This document shows, one piece after another, positions 51,194 to 59,651 of a DNA stretch of 64,000 nucleotides. The stretch comes from Trichomonas vaginalis G3. Taxonomy: Eukaryota > Parabasalia > Trichomonadida > Trichomonadidae. Below the pieces are notes generated by a model. The model had not been told where the DNA came from and searched no databases. It worked only from the letters and a program-made list of their open reading frames with translations. Made by a program: the position numbers and the translations under genes. The stretch covers positions 28,054,082-28,118,081 of the forward strand of contig NC_067207.1 in NCBI RefSeq assembly GCF_026262505.1, written 5' to 3'. Numbering within the stretch: the stretch's first letter is position 1; each line of letters opens with the position of its first letter.

Positions 51194-52042
51194 TTATATT
51201 TTTACCGTTCGATAGTAGTTGTATATGAGACTAAGTTCTAAGTAAAACGCATGGTATAATGGAATTATTCTCTTTCTTCCATCTGTTGTAAACCATACTT
51301 GAAAGTCTGAAATACTTCCACTTGGTGGTTCATATAGCTTTGTAGGTTTTTCGTAAAAGTCATTTGCCAAGCATAAAAAAGAGTTTTGTGCACCAGAAAA
51401 TGAAGCATGAACTATAATAGCATCTGAGTCGAAAACATTTTCATATGTTCCATTAGGGTTTTCGACTTCATAAAAGTCCGGGTGTACTGGATATTCTGCA
51501 GGCTGATTTAACATCCTCATAAATCTATACCATGCCAAGTTGTTATATTTTGTAGAAATATAAACGTTTTCTCCAAGGTCTTCTATTCTATTGATTTTAA
51601 CAGTTGCATTTTTCCTGTCATAAATAATATCGAGATGGTATTCTCCTTCGTCAATGTTATACTGGTTTGCATATTCGATATAGATATCGTTTATTTTTTC
51701 TTGAAAAGCTTGAAGAGTTGTTTCTAAGTTTACAAGCAAATTCACTTGTAAAAGTTTTCCCTGTTCAAATTTCTCATACATACGTTTTTCTTTGTTATAG
51801 TATCGAACTTCAAAACCGACTGTAAATGGGAAACCATGTATGGCTTCTGAAATGAACTTCATTCTACGAAAGCCAATAGCTTTTGTGACGGATGGGTCTC
51901 TTAACCATCTTAACGGGTAGTCAAAACGATAGCCTTCATGCTTTACGGTCGCTGTCTCAAACTTTTGACCGACATTAGTAAAAAGTTCATCTAATGGTTT
52001 AGTTGTAGCAACTCTAGAATTTTCTTTTTCTATTGAAAGCAT
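51194..52042 (-). CDS. Polinton 2 virion-type protein, 282 residues (penton-like candidate)
   Basis: An intact frame. It is clearly related to the gene at 57853-58709 of the same element (VATTKPLDELFTN/VADTKPLDYIFTN; YRFDYPLRWL/YRFDYPVRWL; SDFQVWFTT; IIPLY) and more distantly to 15642-16522 of Polinton 1. The beta-rich body and position between fibre and small virion genes suggest a minor capsid or penton subunit. It is divergent from the fibre gene with 18 bases between starts, both preceded by ATCTAGAATAAAA-type sequence. Confidence 0.55.
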   Translation of the reverse strand: MLSIEKENSRVATTKPLDELFTNVGQKFETATVKHEGYRFDYPLRWLRDPSVTKAIGFRRMKFISEAIHGFPFTVGFEVRYYNKEKRMYEKFEQGKLLQVNLLVNLETTLQAFQEKINDIYIEYANQYNIDEGEYHLDIIYDRKNATVKINRIEDLGENVYISTKYNNLAWYRFMRMLNQPAEYPVHPDFYEVENPNGTYENVFDSDAIIVHASFSGAQNSFLCLANDFYEKPTKLYEPPSGSISDFQVWFTTDGRKRIIPLYHAFYLELSLIYNYYRTVKI

Positions 52043-52060
52043 ATTTTATCTAGAATAAAA

Positions 52061-53469
52061 ATGTCAAATGAAACAGCGTCTATGAGAGAAATACAACACA
52101 ACCGACAACTCATTATACAAGCTCTAAATAAGAACACAACAAACTTTTCAAACTATTCTAAGATATCTGAGTCATTGAAAGAAGGAAACTTAAAACTGAC
52201 ATTAAACCCAATGACAGATGAGTTTCTGTTTCAAGACAAGAAGAACAATACTGTCTGTATAAATCCAACAAAAGGAACTTTAAACGAGAAACCTATAAAT
52301 GAACTTCTTTTGAAAGCAGATGTTGACAACAAAGCTGACAAAGAATATGTAGACGATGCAATAGCAAAAGAAGAAGAAAGAGCTAACAATGCTTATGCAA
52401 CAAAAGAACATACTCATCCTGAACTAGCAGACAAAACATATGTTGACAATAAAATGTCAAGTGAAGTGACGAGAGCTGAAAACGAATATTCTAAAAAGAC
52501 TCATACACATTCTATATCTGAAATAACAGACTTAAACGTTAGCCTTGAAAAGAAAGCGGATAAGGAATATGTGGCTAGTAAGTTAGAGAAGAAAGCGGAT
52601 AAGGAATATGTGGATGAAAAAGATAACGAAATTATAGAAAGGGTTGACTGGTACCATGAATGGACATCGAAGATTTTAAAAACTAAAGCCGATACAGGAT
52701 GGGTTTCAGGATGTTTAGACCTTAAAGCAGATAAAACTTATGTTAACGATGAGTTAGAGAAGAAAGCAAATAAGACTCATACACATGAATTCTTCACAAC
52801 TGTTGGTATAGAAAGTATTGAAGGAACGGTTGAAGAACCTGATGGGGATGTATTATATTAGAAACCTCCTAACTTTCCACAAGGTTTAACATCGGATGAC
52901 GACATAACGACGATGAGAAACATTAGATGTAAAGATGTTTATGTCATGAAGGATGAACATAATATTAAATTCACTGCTCAAGATTTATATGACAAGAAAG
53001 CAGACAAAACAGAGCTTCAAACATTAAAGACAGAAATACTTCAAACATTATATCCTATAGGCTCTATTTATACGTCAATGAACTCTACCAGACCAGAAGT
53101 AGTACTTGGTTTTGGAACTTGGACTCAAATAGTCGACAGGTTTTTGTATTGTGCAAACTCTTCAAAGGAAACAGGTGGAAGTAAAACGATTTCAGGTGAA
53201 AATTTACCTGCACACAGTCACTACATAGATTTAAGTACATCTCAAGCAGGTTGGCATAAGCATAGATATTGGATTGGTCAGCAATGACAAAAGGTAAAGG
53301 ATATGATGTTAAAGACAACGTTAAGTTTGCTATAAATTGTTACTGGAGTAACACTGAGGGAGGAGGAAACCATACACATCGCGTTTCGGGATATACGCAA
53401 ACAACGGGACAAAGTAAAGACTACATGCCACCTTACATGACAGTTTACGCATGGTATAGAAATGCTTAG
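52061..53469 (+). pseudogene. Polinton 2 tail-fibre-like gene with phage collar-like tip
   Basis: N-terminal coiled region, then several KADKEYVD-type repeats, two THTH-type turns (KEHTHPELADK, KKTHTHSISEI), a shaft nearly identical to that of Polinton 1 (FTAQDLYDKKADKTELQTL, LYPIGSIYTSMNST) and a tip with FGTWTQIVDRFLYCAN, PAHSHY, GWHKHRYW, NHTHRVSG and MPPYMTVYAWYRN. These match receptor-binding fibres of tailed phages. The tip after the shared shaft is different from that of Polinton 1. About two breaks. Confidence 0.75.
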
Positions 53470-53499
53470 TCGTCATTTTCAACTTCTTTAGCATATTCG

Positions 53500-54423
53500 T
53501 CAGGAGTTGTCTATTTTGTTAGGAACTGTCTTTGAAAGTATACCACCTTGAACTTTGACAAGTTTGAAACGAGGTCTGACAATAGTAGTTTTATCTTCTG
53601 CTTGCAGTGTGTACATTTTGCCATGTTTGCCTAAAACTTCATAATATTCTCTTGTATACTTTCTTCTATTTTTACGAACACGAATGTGAGTACCTGTCGG
53701 GTTCCCATTGTTGTCATAGTCAATAGTATTTTCATATGGGTCGCGTTTAGGTATTTCTATTTTTACTTTGTCACCTTTCTGAAGTTTGAAGCCCGGCATT
53801 CTTTCTTGTTTGTCTCTTTTGACTAAATTATTAAATATATAGTCTTTCTCTAAGTCAGGGTTGTTTTTCATTTCTTCGGGGGAGTGGTTTCCCAAACCTT
53901 TTTGTTTACGGTTATTGTAAATATTTAAAACTTGTCTCATCTTTGCCATGGAGAAGTGTCTATATTTGTCGTCATATGACATTTCATTTGCTTCACCACC
54001 TTGTGGTTGGTTTAAGTCTCTTAACATTTTTATACAACCGTCAATGACACCAAGAGCAGAATGGTTTTGGTCGACAATGAAATATTGGTTTACATTTTTT
54101 GAACGCAGATAGTTTTTAATATCGTCTGATTTGAAAGAACTTTCACAGTCAGATGTTAGTTTTGTTGGATGGTATTTGTCAACGAATATTGTCAAAGCTG
54201 CTAAGATATCTAAAATATTTTTGGACTGTAATGGTATGGCTTCACAGTATCTTGTGTTTTGACCGACAAATATTAGCCAGTATGGTGGTCCATCTGTTCT
54301 AACTCTCGGAATGTTTTCCAAGATATCCATAAACCAAGCATTTGGTGTTGAACTAAAGATTTTTACCATGAGTGCTTTCTTTGTCGCTTTAGAAACATAG
54401 GGGTCCTTGTTTGAATTCGTCAT
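53500..54423 (-). CDS. Polinton 2 RVE-family integrase
   Basis: A 307-residue frame that looks whole. The core shows AWFMDILENI, then LTSDCESSFKSDDIKNYL, then HSALGVIDGCIKMLRDLNQ and an IYNNRKQKGLGNHSPEEM segment typical of integrases. The C-terminal domain is basic (KGDKVKIEIP; RRKYTREYYEVLG). It is the same family as 23827-24912 but with low identity. It starts 17 bases from the divergent gene at 54441. Confidence 0.85.
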   Translation of the reverse strand: MTNSNKDPYVSKATKKALMVKIFSSTPNAWFMDILENIPRVRTDGPPYWLIFVGQNTRYCEAIPLQSKNILDILAALTIFVDKYHPTKLTSDCESSFKSDDIKNYLRSKNVNQYFIVDQNHSALGVIDGCIKMLRDLNQPQGGEANEMSYDDKYRHFSMAKMRQVLNIYNNRKQKGLGNHSPEEMKNNPDLEKDYIFNNLVKRDKQERMPGFKLQKGDKVKIEIPKRDPYENTIDYDNNGNPTGTHIRVRKNRRKYTREYYEVLGKHGKMYTLQAEDKTTIVRPRFKLVKVQGGILSKTVPNKIDNS

Positions 54424-54440
54424 TTTTTAACCCATAAGAA

Positions 54441-54854
54441 ATGGGTTTATTTGGCGCATTAGCAGGAGTTGCATCCAGATTTTTGCCCGCAGTGGGAACA
54501 ATAGCCAGAGGTGTATTTGGAGTTGGAAGGAAGATTTTGAGTACATTAGGTATACTTAAAGAGAAAGCACAACCTATTATACAAACTGTACAGAAAGGTT
54601 GGGATGTAGCACGAGATGCAACAAATCTTATTCCAAATCCTGAAACAAGAGGAAAAGTTCAAGGATGGATGGACAATGTAGGAAGACAAGCAGGAAACTA
54701 TTATAACAAAGCAAATGACTACTATAACCAAGCAGGACACTATATGGACCAAGGTGAAAGATTCTTTAACAGAGGATATAACCATGCACAACAGTGGGTA
54801 AACAATAACCAACCGCAACCACCTCAAACTTGGGAATGTAAAATTTTTTACTGA
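54441..54854 (+). CDS. Polinton 2 glycine-rich/amphipathic virion protein
   Basis: A 137-residue protein. It starts with a glycine-rich hydrophobic segment (MGLFGALAGVASRFLPAVGT) followed by an amphipathic helix and a tyrosine/asparagine/glutamine-rich tail with the repeated unit YYN(K/Q)A. It is similar in layout to 14889-15416 of Polinton 1. A membrane-active virion role is inferred. It looks whole. Confidence 0.5.
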   Translation: MGLFGALAGVASRFLPAVGTIARGVFGVGRKILSTLGILKEKAQPIIQTVQKGWDVARDATNLIPNPETRGKVQGWMDNVGRQAGNYYNKANDYYNQAGHYMDQGERFFNRGYNHAQQWVNNNQPQPPQTWECKIFY

Positions 54855-54860
54855 GATGAA

Positions 54861-55013
54861 ATGAACAATACAGCATTGAGACAAATGGGTTCAAGATGGA
54901 TTTGTCGGCTTCCAGCAGTTACACAACGCGTTTGTCAAGTTCTTCCTATACCTCAGGAAGTTTTAGACCGACTTAAAAAACCTAAACAACCAGTTGAAAA
55001 CAAACCAAACTAA
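54861..55013 (+). CDS. Polinton 2 50-residue basic peptide
   Basis: MNNTALRQMGSRWICRLPAV and on, ending in a lysine/proline-rich tail. It has the leader AAATTTTTTACTGAGATGAA, and the same leader stands before 55033. No family is known. It is too short for confident calling, but the duplicated leader supports it. Confidence 0.45.
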   Translation: MNNTALRQMGSRWICRLPAVTQRVCQVLPIPQEVLDRLKKPKQPVENKPN

Positions 55014-55032
55014 AATTTTTTACTGAGATGAA

Positions 55033-55616
55033 ATGACCGAAGAAGTTGAAACGGTAGATTTGACACCACAAACAAAAAGTTCAGAACCATTGTCAAAACC
55101 TGTCAAAGAACTTACAGATGAAGAGAAAAATTCAATAATAGAAAGTGCCAGGTCTGGAAATACAAACCCTAACTACAAAGTCACTTTTCATAAAAATGGA
55201 ACGGCAAGTATCTCAAAAAGAAACAGACTCTCACAAATAAAATATTGAAGTCTGAAGGAGCTTTCGAGACAACAGATGGAAAAGTTTACTTCACTGACCA
55301 ACAGTTCATTATAGAACATCTCATTGACTTAGAGTCGAAATATTCTAAACTTTACAACAAACACAAAAAGTTGAAAGGAAAACAAAAACAAATGGCATAT
55401 GATATTTATGAAGATGTTGACGACACAACTGTTCCTGCAAGTGAAGTAAAGTCAGAGGAACCGAAAAGTGACGAAAAACCGATAGAAGAAGAAAAACCAA
55501 AAACTGAAGATAAACCAAAACCAAAGTTTAGTTTCCAAACTAAACCAAGTCAACCTTCATTAGCTGGTATGGGTTGGCGTCAAAGACTTATGGCAGCAGG
55601 CGGTTATGTAAAGTAA
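55033..55616 (+). CDS. Polinton 2 acidic small virion-type gene(s)
   Basis: The first 71 codons (MTEEVETVDLTPQTKSSEPL ...) contain YKVTFHKNGTASISKRN, the hairpin motif that recurs in Polinton 1 at 33640 and 36198. The following stretch is a coiled coil (LIDLESKYSKLYNKHKKLKG) and a long glutamate/proline/lysine-rich tail. It may be one gene with about one break, or two overlapping genes. Confidence 0.45.
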
Positions 55617-55645
55617 AGAAAAAATATTTTTTTATTTTTATAAAA

Positions 55646-55753
55646 ATGCCCCCATATAGAATGGATAGAAAATCTGCTAGAATAAAAGCAGAGTTGCAAA
55701 GTTATGGTTGGAGAGTTTCGAAGAAGTTTAAATATAGGAAGGAAGACCCATAA
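55646..55753 (+). CDS. Polinton 2 35-residue basic frame
   Basis: MPPYRMDRKSARIKAELQSY and on, ending KYRKEDP. It is strongly basic and stands after an A/T tract (TTTTTTTATTTTTATAAAA) just before the polymerase gene. It is too short to be sure; it may belong to the start of the polymerase region. Confidence 0.3.
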   Translation: MPPYRMDRKSARIKAELQSYGWRVSKKFKYRKEDP

Positions 55754-55853
55754 AAGTCTATGACAAATTGTCTGGTCTTCGCTACGAAATGGATTTGGAA
55801 ACAGCACGTGCAATTATCCAAACAGACTAGAGAGGTTAGAAGAAGAACGTCTT

Positions 55854-57797
55854 ATGGACATGCCTTTCGATGTTAGTGAACCTCAAGTTGAAGGACACGA
55901 CGGCTTTGCCAGATTCTACTGGAAACATGACGAACAATTGCATCCTTTGAGAAGGAAAAAAGGTAGTGCAGAGGATGGTCATGCTCCCATGAAAAGAACA
56001 AGATATGCATATGAGAAGTACCGTGAAGTTAGAAGTCAAATTACTTCTGGTCGAACCTTTACAGTAAACTTTGACGAAGGAAAGAACAAAGAAGGCTTCA
56101 TGGGTGTACTTGCTGCCATACAAGACGGAAATAAGAAAGGACACAATCTCAGATTGACCATAACGGATTTGGATGGTCACATTTACTATGCAAATGGCAA
56201 TGAACAAACAGCTGCAAAACTTCTTGACGCTTTCAAGACTACAAAGAGAGAACAAATGGTTGACTCCGACTCAGACATTTTGAATGCAATTGAAGGAATT
56301 GCAAGTGTCAAGTTCGAATGGTACCAACCTAACCCTCAAGCAGTCAGACAACATGCTGGATACTTTCCGTTCATAAATAAGTCTGACATTGACTTGACAA
56401 GGTATGGAATTTACAATTCAATTGAAACAATTGTCAATGAACCTTGTATTCTTACATGTCTCAGGAACTCTGGTCTTGTTTCAGAAGAGAAGATGAAGTA
56501 TCTTGAGTCATGTGTGAAGACAAGGTACATTCTCAGAGGTCAATTGGCAAAAATTGCACCGTTGGCAAATGTCAATATCCGAGTCAACATACCTACAGCT
56601 AAAGGTTCTTCACATGACGACTATGTTGTTGACAAAGACTTACCATGGTTGAAGATTGTAATTGTCCACAACCACTTCATGTTGAACGAAAGTCTTACAA
56701 ACCCATTCTTTGGTAAAAGTAAGTGCAACATTGTCAGAGCTGTAAACATTCTTTTCGAGAAAGGTTTGTTGGAACCAATTCCAGATGACAAGCTGACAGA
56801 AACTTTTGTACCAAAAGACGAAACAAACTTTTCATTGTTAGCAAGACCAAAAGTTGTTCCAGACAAAGTTCTAGTACAAAAGAAGTACACAGTTCCACAA
56901 GGAGTTGGTATGTTCGGATACCAACCTGAACCAGAAGAACTTCCAATGAGGTTGCAAGAACTTCAAGATGCTATAAACAAACTTCCATTGAGACATCCAA
57001 TTGACGTCAAATTGTATTGGAGAGCATCTGAGTTAGGTCAGAAGGTTTTATATGAAACAGGTTGCTTCGACGATGTTTATGAGATAACAGGAGAAGTTTC
57101 TCAGAAGATAAGAGACTCACTTGAATTTCCACAAACTGGACCAATTGGTTGCGACAAGTTCGACTCAGATGAAAAGATATACTATGTCGACCTTAACGCT
57201 GCATACATGAGGTTTGTCCAATATATTCCGACTGGAATTCCAAACGAAGATGGTGAGTTCCCGGGAAGGAACTATACAGTTGGAAAAGTCATACAACAAC
57301 TGTATGATATTAGGAAAGCTTCAAACCCCAAACTTGCAATGACACTCAAATTGCTTATGAATTCGACATGGGGATATTCCATTAAGAAACCTCAAAAGAT
57401 GAAGAGTAAACATTATGAGAAGGTCGACAACTTTGTTGAAAGGTTTTCTCCTTTTGTTTTGAAGTACGAATTCACTCAAGGTCAAAGTGGCTTAGTAACC
57501 ACATTAAAACCTATTGTCGAACATTGGTCTTACCCTCAGTTCGCAAAGGCAGTCCTTGACAACTACAACAAATTCTTCTCCGAAGTCAAATCCAAAGTTG
57601 TGGTTTACTATGAGAACATTGACGCACTCATGACGAACGAAGAAGGATACAACAAACTCATTGAAATGGGAATGGTCGGTGAAAAGATGGGCTGTTTTAA
57701 GCTAGATAAGGTATTTTCAGAAGTTCATGTCCTCTCCAAGCGTAAGTACTGGGGCATACTTGAAGACGGCACAGAAATAAAACATTGCATGAAGTAA
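55854..57797 (+). CDS. Polinton 2 diverged family B DNA polymerase
   Basis: A 647-residue frame. The N-terminal part shares with Polinton 1 the NHFMLNES block and a LLEPIPDDKL-like helix. The palm is recognised from YYVDLNAAYMRF (motif A), LKLLMNSTWGYS (motif B) and the strand VVVYYENIDALM (motif C place). It is shorter than the Polinton 1 polymerase and I see no clear exonuclease motifs in it. It is therefore of a quite different lineage. The call rests on motif order, not on a search. Confidence 0.6.
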   Translation: MDMPFDVSEPQVEGHDGFARFYWKHDEQLHPLRRKKGSAEDGHAPMKRTRYAYEKYREVRSQITSGRTFTVNFDEGKNKEGFMGVLAAIQDGNKKGHNLRLTITDLDGHIYYANGNEQTAAKLLDAFKTTKREQMVDSDSDILNAIEGIASVKFEWYQPNPQAVRQHAGYFPFINKSDIDLTRYGIYNSIETIVNEPCILTCLRNSGLVSEEKMKYLESCVKTRYILRGQLAKIAPLANVNIRVNIPTAKGSSHDDYVVDKDLPWLKIVIVHNHFMLNESLTNPFFGKSKCNIVRAVNILFEKGLLEPIPDDKLTETFVPKDETNFSLLARPKVVPDKVLVQKKYTVPQGVGMFGYQPEPEELPMRLQELQDAINKLPLRHPIDVKLYWRASELGQKVLYETGCFDDVYEITGEVSQKIRDSLEFPQTGPIGCDKFDSDEKIYYVDLNAAYMRFVQYIPTGIPNEDGEFPGRNYTVGKVIQQLYDIRKASNPKLAMTLKLLMNSTWGYSIKKPQKMKSKHYEKVDNFVERFSPFVLKYEFTQGQSGLVTTLKPIVEHWSYPQFAKAVLDNYNKFFSEVKSKVVVYYENIDALMTNEEGYNKLIEMGMVGEKMGCFKLDKVFSEVHVLSKRKYWGILEDGTEIKHCMK

Positions 57798-57852
57798 AAA
57801 AATTGCATGAAGTAAAAACGTTTTTTAAACCATATATTTTTACATATATTAA

Positions 57853-58709
57853 ATGCTTCAGGTTGAAAAACAAAGAACAAAAGTAGCAGATACAAAACCG
57901 TTAGACTATATCTTTACAAATGCTGGTAGGACTATTTCAGATGAAGAAATTTCATCCCGAGCATACAGGTTTGACTATCCAGTTCGTTGGCTTCAAAGTC
58001 CTTCAGATGCAAAGGCAATAGGATTTAGAAGAGTTTTGTTTTCAAATAGAACTAACGCGTTTATGTTCGCAGTATATTTTCATGGGCAGTATAAAGGTTC
58101 TGATGGTCTAATAGACAAATTTGACGAAATGAGAATCTTTACAGTTCGTTCAGACGAAAGTCTTGAGAAAACTCTAAATGACTTTCAAACTCAAATGAAC
58201 AAATATTATTGGGAATTTCAAGAAAAATACGACTCTTTACTAAATGGAACATACTATCTGAAACTAGAATATGACAAGATGAACTCCACCGTTTCATTTC
58301 AAAAGATTGAAATTAACCCTCCAAGAGATACAGAGTTTTTATTTTGGGAGTAGACAAACGTTCTTGGGCACAATTTCTTCGGTTACTAAACCAGAACGAA
58401 CCATTACCACCAGATGGTCCATTTAAATTTATACTTCCACCAGCAGATTTGACAGTTTATAGAAACGTGTTCGACCCTCAAAATGTTATGTGCCATGCAA
58501 GTTTCAGTTCAAGCAACAATAGTTTTCTATGTATCGGTAAGGACTTTTATGACTTTGCTTCTAAATTCTACGAACCACCTAGTAACAGTTTCTCTGACTT
58601 TCAAGTTTGGTTCACAACAAATGGTGTGCAGCATATAATACCATTGTACTATGACTTTTATCTCGAATTGTCTTTCATATACAACTACGGAAAAGTGCTG
58701 AAAAAGTGA
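57853..58709 (+). pseudogene. Polinton 2 second penton-like gene, about one break
   Basis: A paralogue of 51194-52042 with the same landmarks from start to end. It has the late-type leader TATTTTTACATATATTAA before the ATG. The two paralogues stand on opposite sides of the integrase/polymerase block. About one break. Confidence 0.55.
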
Positions 58710-58714
58710 GTTTA

Positions 58715-58760
58715 TGTTAGCATGTTAGATCTAACACGTTTTTTCACCTAATTTTTCACC
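58715..58760 (+). promoter_or_regulatory. Five-half-site array, hybrid type
   Basis: TGTTA at 58715 and 58723, GATC at 58728-58731, TAACA at 58732, then TCACC at 58744 and 58756. The spacing is the standard 3, 4, 7 and 7. The first three half-sites are of the Polinton 2 type and the last two of the Polinton 1 type. Confidence 0.7.
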
Positions 58761-58807
58761 CGTTGAATTTTCATGAAATTCCTTAAGATAGAAAAAAATA
58801 TATTTTA

Positions 58808-58853
58808 GGGTAGATGGTTAGATCTAACACGTTTTCTAACATTTTTTCTAACA
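58808..58853 (+). promoter_or_regulatory. Five-half-site array, TGTTA type with intermediate left arms
   Basis: GGGTA at 58808, GGTTA at 58816, GATC at 58821-58824, TAACA at 58825, 58837 and 58849. The left arms lie between GGTGA and TGTTA. Confidence 0.7.
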
Positions 58854-58900
58854 TCGTAGACAACACACAAAACTCATGAATGGCTCGATGTTGTCCATTG

Positions 58901-59005
58901 TACTGTTTCAGAACAATATTTGCACTGTTTCAGAACAATATTTGTACTGTTTCAGAACAATATTTGCACTGTTTCAAGACAATATTTGTACTGTTTCAAG
59001 ACAAT
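58901..59005 (+). repeat. 22 bp tandem repeat, nearly five copies
   Basis: The unit (T/C)ACTGTTTCAGAACAATATT plus TG repeats with a period of 22 from 58901. T and C alternate at the first position, and the last two copies have CAAGAC for CAGAAC. The ACAAT/ATTGT arms can pair across neighbouring units. It lies among the half-site arrays upstream of module gene 1. Confidence 0.85.
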
Positions 59006-59035
59006 GTCCGACGTACCACCAAAAAATATATTTTA

Positions 59036-59081
59036 TGTTAGCATGTTAGATCTAACACGTTTTCTAACATTTTTTCTAACA
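59036..59081 (+). promoter_or_regulatory. Five-half-site array, TGTTA type
   Basis: TGTTA at 59036 and 59044, GATC at 59049-59052, TAACA at 59053, 59065 and 59077. All five half-sites are of the TGTTA type with standard spacing. Confidence 0.75.
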
Positions 59082-59161
59082 TCGTAGAAAACTCATGAAA
59101 ACAATTTATTTTTGACCTAAAGACGCAAAGCGGTGGGACATAGCCCAAAAAATATATTTTA

Positions 59162-59207
59162 TGTTAGCATGTTAGATCTAACACGTTTTCTAACATTTTT
59201 TCTAACA
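59162..59207 (+). promoter_or_regulatory. Five-half-site array, TGTTA type
   Basis: TGTTA at 59162 and 59170, GATC at 59175-59178, TAACA at 59179, 59191 and 59203. It is identical to the array at 59036, including the flanking AAAATATATTTTATG and CATCGTAGAAAACTCATGA, so it arose by duplication. Confidence 0.75.
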
Positions 59208-59413
59208 TCGTAGAAAACTCATGAAATTCCTTAAGATAGAAAAAAAGTGAGTTAAAATGAGATGTTTACTGAAGGTGCTACCATGTTACCATGTGCTACC
59301 AGGTAATTTAACTTCTCTGAAAAAATGAGACAACATGACATTTTGACAACAGTCGGGAAAATGTCAAGACTTCTTCATCGTAACGAGTGTAAATGAACCA
59401 AAAATATATTTTA

Positions 59414-59459
59414 GGGTAGCATGTTAGATCTAACACGTTTTCTAACATTTTTTTCACCC
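59414..59459 (+). promoter_or_regulatory. Five-half-site array, hybrid type
   Basis: GGGTA at 59414, TGTTA at 59422, GATC at 59427-59430, TAACA at 59431 and 59443, TCACC at 59455. Only the outermost right half-site is of the Polinton 1 type. Confidence 0.7.
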
Positions 59460-59651
59460 TCTTGAATTTTGTATAAAAACCAACCGCCGGTTTTCTTCCG
59501 GTTGCTATATTCTTCACAAAATGCTTGTTTTGAGGTCGAGCCACTTTTGGCTCCACCGTATTTTTCAACCAAAACTCATGAATTTTCCCGAAATAGAAAA
59601 AATATATTTTAGTATTTTTAAAAAAATATTTTTTATTTTTATTGTAAGAAC

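Larger units (their letters stand above)
58710..59651. other. Control-like region upstream of module gene 1 (Polinton 2)
   Basis: 940 bases with five half-site arrays, the 22 bp tandem repeat and A/T tracts, without a convincing gene. It ends with the A/T leader of module gene 1 (TTTTTATTTTTATTGTAAGAAC). The density of arrays suggests a replication or transcription control region. Confidence 0.6.

Noticed and set aside
58901-59005. Possible CRISPR array from the 22 bp repeats
   Set aside because: Units are contiguous without spacers, and the genome is eukaryotic.
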